Source: Cymodocea nodosa (taxonomy: Eukaryota; Streptophyta; Magnoliopsida; Alismatales; Cymodoceaceae). Taken from it: a DNA stretch of 64,000 nucleotides. Both the position numbers and the translations under genes were made by a program. The stretch's first letter is position 1. Every line of letters starts with the position of its first letter. The notes beneath the pieces are model-generated. The model was not told where the DNA came from and made no database searches. It was given only the letters and a program-made list of their open reading frames with translations. Shown piece by piece: positions 61,641-64,000 of this stretch. The DNA is taken from contig JAZBRI010000011.1 of NCBI GenBank assembly GCA_036874045.1, positions 15,332,001 through 15,396,000 of the forward strand, in the 5' to 3' direction.

Positions 61641-63300
61641 TAACTTATCAGCAGACTGCCCCCAAAAAAGCACTTCATTTCAATGTCTCCACACTGCCCA
61701 TAATACTGTGTGAAACTTCAAACAAAGATTATGCTGCTCTGACTACTGTGTGAAACTTCAAACAGCAGAACATTACCAATTCATCTCAAAAATGTTGGAA
61801 GTAATTGATAGTAGCAACTAGCAACCATGTTGAAGGCATTCAGGAAGACGGAACCCCAGACACTAGACACCACAGGACATTTCAGAAATTGATGGTAAAA
61901 AGTTTCTCCAGCCATGCCACACATGGGACAGGACAAATCCCTGTTTCCCCTGTTTCCTACCCACTAACTTCAGTATACGTTGGTGATAATTCTGCCTTTA
62001 CAGGCCAGCCATAGAAAAAGACTAACTTTAAAGAGCTATGAACGTGCCAAAATGACTCTGTAGTAATTCCAGGCATTTGAGCACATGGTAAGTTAACTTG
62101 TATGTGCAATTTGGGTGCATTGCTCATACTTTTGGAAGGCAGGACAACAGTTATCTTCTGCAGCAATAGTGCACCTCCAACTCATACACCCTAAGATTAT
62201 GTCTGAGTTGAAGACCCCATGCCCATTCTCTACCATTGAATGCACCCATAGATGCCATCATTCCTTCTCTATCTCCAGAAACCTCCAAATAAAGAGAATT
62301 CTACTCCAAGGTTTGTAATCTCCAGTTCTAAACAGTCCATTTGCCCCACCAAAACGATATAATATTAATGTACTAACAACAATGAGTGTAAGAGATCTGT
62401 GCTTCTCATACAATGCTTGCATTCAAGTTACCCCTATCTGACACCTACTATATAGTCCTTCAATTGGTAATACTTGTGGTTAATTACACAAGCTCAAAGG
62501 AGATTCCGTTTTGATTCTCTCTTCCACAACCACTCATAAATAGGCCTTATTGAACTCCCTGGCCTGGCAAATGCTCAGTCCACCATTCTCCACAGGTTGA
62601 CAAATCTCATCCTATTCCATGAAATGCATTGCCGTAGCTTCTGTGCTTGATCCTTGCCACAGCTACATCCACATTTTCTTCTCAATGGTCCCTACCACCA
62701 CATTAAGTAGCCAAAACACAGATATATGAAATACTGCTAGGCCATAAAGAACATTTTTAGCAAAACTCAGGAAGCAAGCTTTCCATCCTTCTAATCTCCT
62801 GTCCAACTTGTTGTATATAAACCACCAAGATCTCACAGCCGATGAAAGCATTCCAGGTACTTGATTGGCATCTTCTGATTTGCAATTTAACCTGTGTACC
62901 TATCACTGCCTTATCCACATGAATGCCCATCAGAGAACTCTTTAAATTTGTTTTTCAGCCCAGAAATCATCCAAAATTGCAAAGAAAGAATTTCATGTTG
63001 GTCAATTGTTCCAGGGAAGGCCCATAAAACATCAGTGGCATTGGTTTATTGAAGAATTGAGATTGTAATCTTCTGCACCAGTTTCCCCCCTCCATAAAGC
63101 ATTAATTGTTCTCCAGTCTAAGGAATTTGTTGATCACCTAGTGTTGCAGCTCAACCTTTGACAACTTCATTGTAAGCTTTGGCATCTGCACCAATTGTGC
63201 CATTTGTTTCAATCTCCAATGCAAAGACCCGAACATCACAGTTGATGCCCATGATTTAAATGACATCTATAGCACTCCTCTTTCCTCCACCAAATTAACT
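61640..63300 (-). mobile_element. L1-type LINE reverse transcriptase fragment
   Basis: Minus-strand frames follow the order of a plant L1-clade LINE. They read 'FWMISGLKNKFKE' and 'LMGIHVDKAVIG' (about 62900-62970), 'MPIKYLGM', 'LDRRLEGWKACFLSFAKNV' and 'GLAVFHISVFWL' (62690-62800), and 'CQPVENGGLSICQAREFNKA' (about 62540-62610). The zinc-binding zf-RVT block is 'KVSLFLWLACKGRIIT' (about 61985-62030), 'CPMCGMAGETFYHQFLKCPV' and 'SSVWG'. These correspond to the thumb and C-terminal parts of the protein. Many stops and frameshifts are present. The catalytic YADD core and endonuclease were not found within the window, so the piece is 5'-truncated or runs out of recognition near 63300. Confidence 0.78.
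61702..61764 (+). repeat. Short tandem copy in the LINE 3' region
   Basis: The block 'tactgtgtgaaacttcaaac' occurs at about 61704 and again at 61745, spacing 41 bases. Confidence 0.7.
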
Positions 63301-64000
63301 TCCCAACCAAAAGGCTACACACCTGTGAATTGTGAACTAGTTGAACTCAAGCAGGCAACTTTCGTGAGTAAATCTCCACTAGAATTTGAGCTATTTCTAA
63401 ACATGGGCGGTAACCAAATGGATCTCCTTTAAGAACTCAAATGCCCTAGACTAGTTGCTAAAAGTATCAAATCCCCACTGGCCAAGGATGATTCCGAACA
63501 ATTGGAAACAATGGCAATCCTCTGTCTGCACCAACCAAGCAGTCATCAGCATTGTCATGACAGCCATGCAAATGAACTTACCTTCCCCTGATTCTCAATG
63601 AAACTTCAGTTAGCAATTTCTCCGTCCATATGCTTCTTCCCACCCCCCTGGCTGCTTACTGATCGCTTGCTTTGGAGAGACCTTTTCAATCCACCCACCA
63701 CCGAAGATTGGTCTTTCTCTTCAAGGTACAATTAATACACCTATGATCCACCTTCCGTAACATTGGTCAAAAGAGTCACTACCAAACACTGAACATACTA
63801 GGCACCTAATCGTAACCCACTATCACTCCATCTTCTCTGGGTTATCCCGTGTTTTCCAATCAATTAACACACTAGTTACAGTTTTGGTAGGAAATAAACG
63901 ACTACATTGCAGCCCAACATTCTTTATATTATTTTATTAGTAGCAATCCTCTGTCCTCAACTCCGTATAATCAAAGTTGAAACCGTTAGTTGTTTCCTAA
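63301..64000. other. Right edge, no recognised gene
   Basis: Composition resembles the LINE fragment to its left and may be its further 5' continuation on the minus strand, but I could not match any domain motif. Confidence 0.35.

Noticed and set aside
1-64000. tRNA, rRNA, CRISPR arrays or prokaryote-type operons
   Set aside because: No cloverleaf, rRNA motif or regular spacer array was seen, and all genes have eukaryotic introns. The one tRNA-like patch (21035) fits a decayed SINE better.

Overview
This is nuclear DNA from a flowering plant. The evidence is spliceosomal GT-AG introns, long AT-rich intergenic stretches, plant-only receptor-kinase families, and plant LINE, copia and PIF/Harbinger remains. 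BAM3, the CCR kinase and the amino acid permease have GC-rich exons, whereas CEPR2 and the bromodomain gene are AT-rich. That contrast would suit a monocot, but I cannot name the species.

Layout. 0-2.3 kb: a patch of broken fragments, namely a copia gag relic, a two-part GAR synthetase (purine synthesis) pseudogene, and an AP2/ERF-domain relic lying between its two parts. 3.2-6.4 kb (-): an intact BAM3-type CLE-peptide receptor kinase. 12.9-18.3 kb (+): a decayed, intron-bearing copy of the chloroplast import co-chaperone TIC40, holding an RTE-type LINE. 22.8-28.3 kb (+): an intact CEPR2-type CEP-peptide receptor kinase with a TATA box, a long interrupted leader and an upstream ORF. 33.7-36.2 kb (+): an intact CRINKLY4-related (CCR3/CCR4) receptor kinase. 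41.3-45.7 kb: a PIF/Harbinger DNA transposon with both ends, a TTA target duplication and two genes in opposite register to the host genes' + strand. 49.0-53.7 kb (-): a six-exon AAP-type amino acid permease. 54.4-60.2 kb (-): a seven-exon bromodomain protein. 61.6-63.3 kb (-): an L1-type LINE relic.

There are five well-supported protein genes: three receptor kinases, one amino acid transporter and one chromatin reader. Their reading frames join exactly across every intron proposed here. The three kinases belong to different subfamilies and are separated by 16 kb and 5 kb, so they are neighbours and not a recent tandem array. BAM3 and CEPR2 share class-XI LRR architecture and the same intron position in the APE motif.

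I did not find a clearly new biological system. The most informative items are the complete-ended Harbinger element with echoed termini, the chimeric fragment patch at the left edge, the gene-copy TIC40 fossil, and upstream ORFs in the leaders of two receptor-kinase genes.
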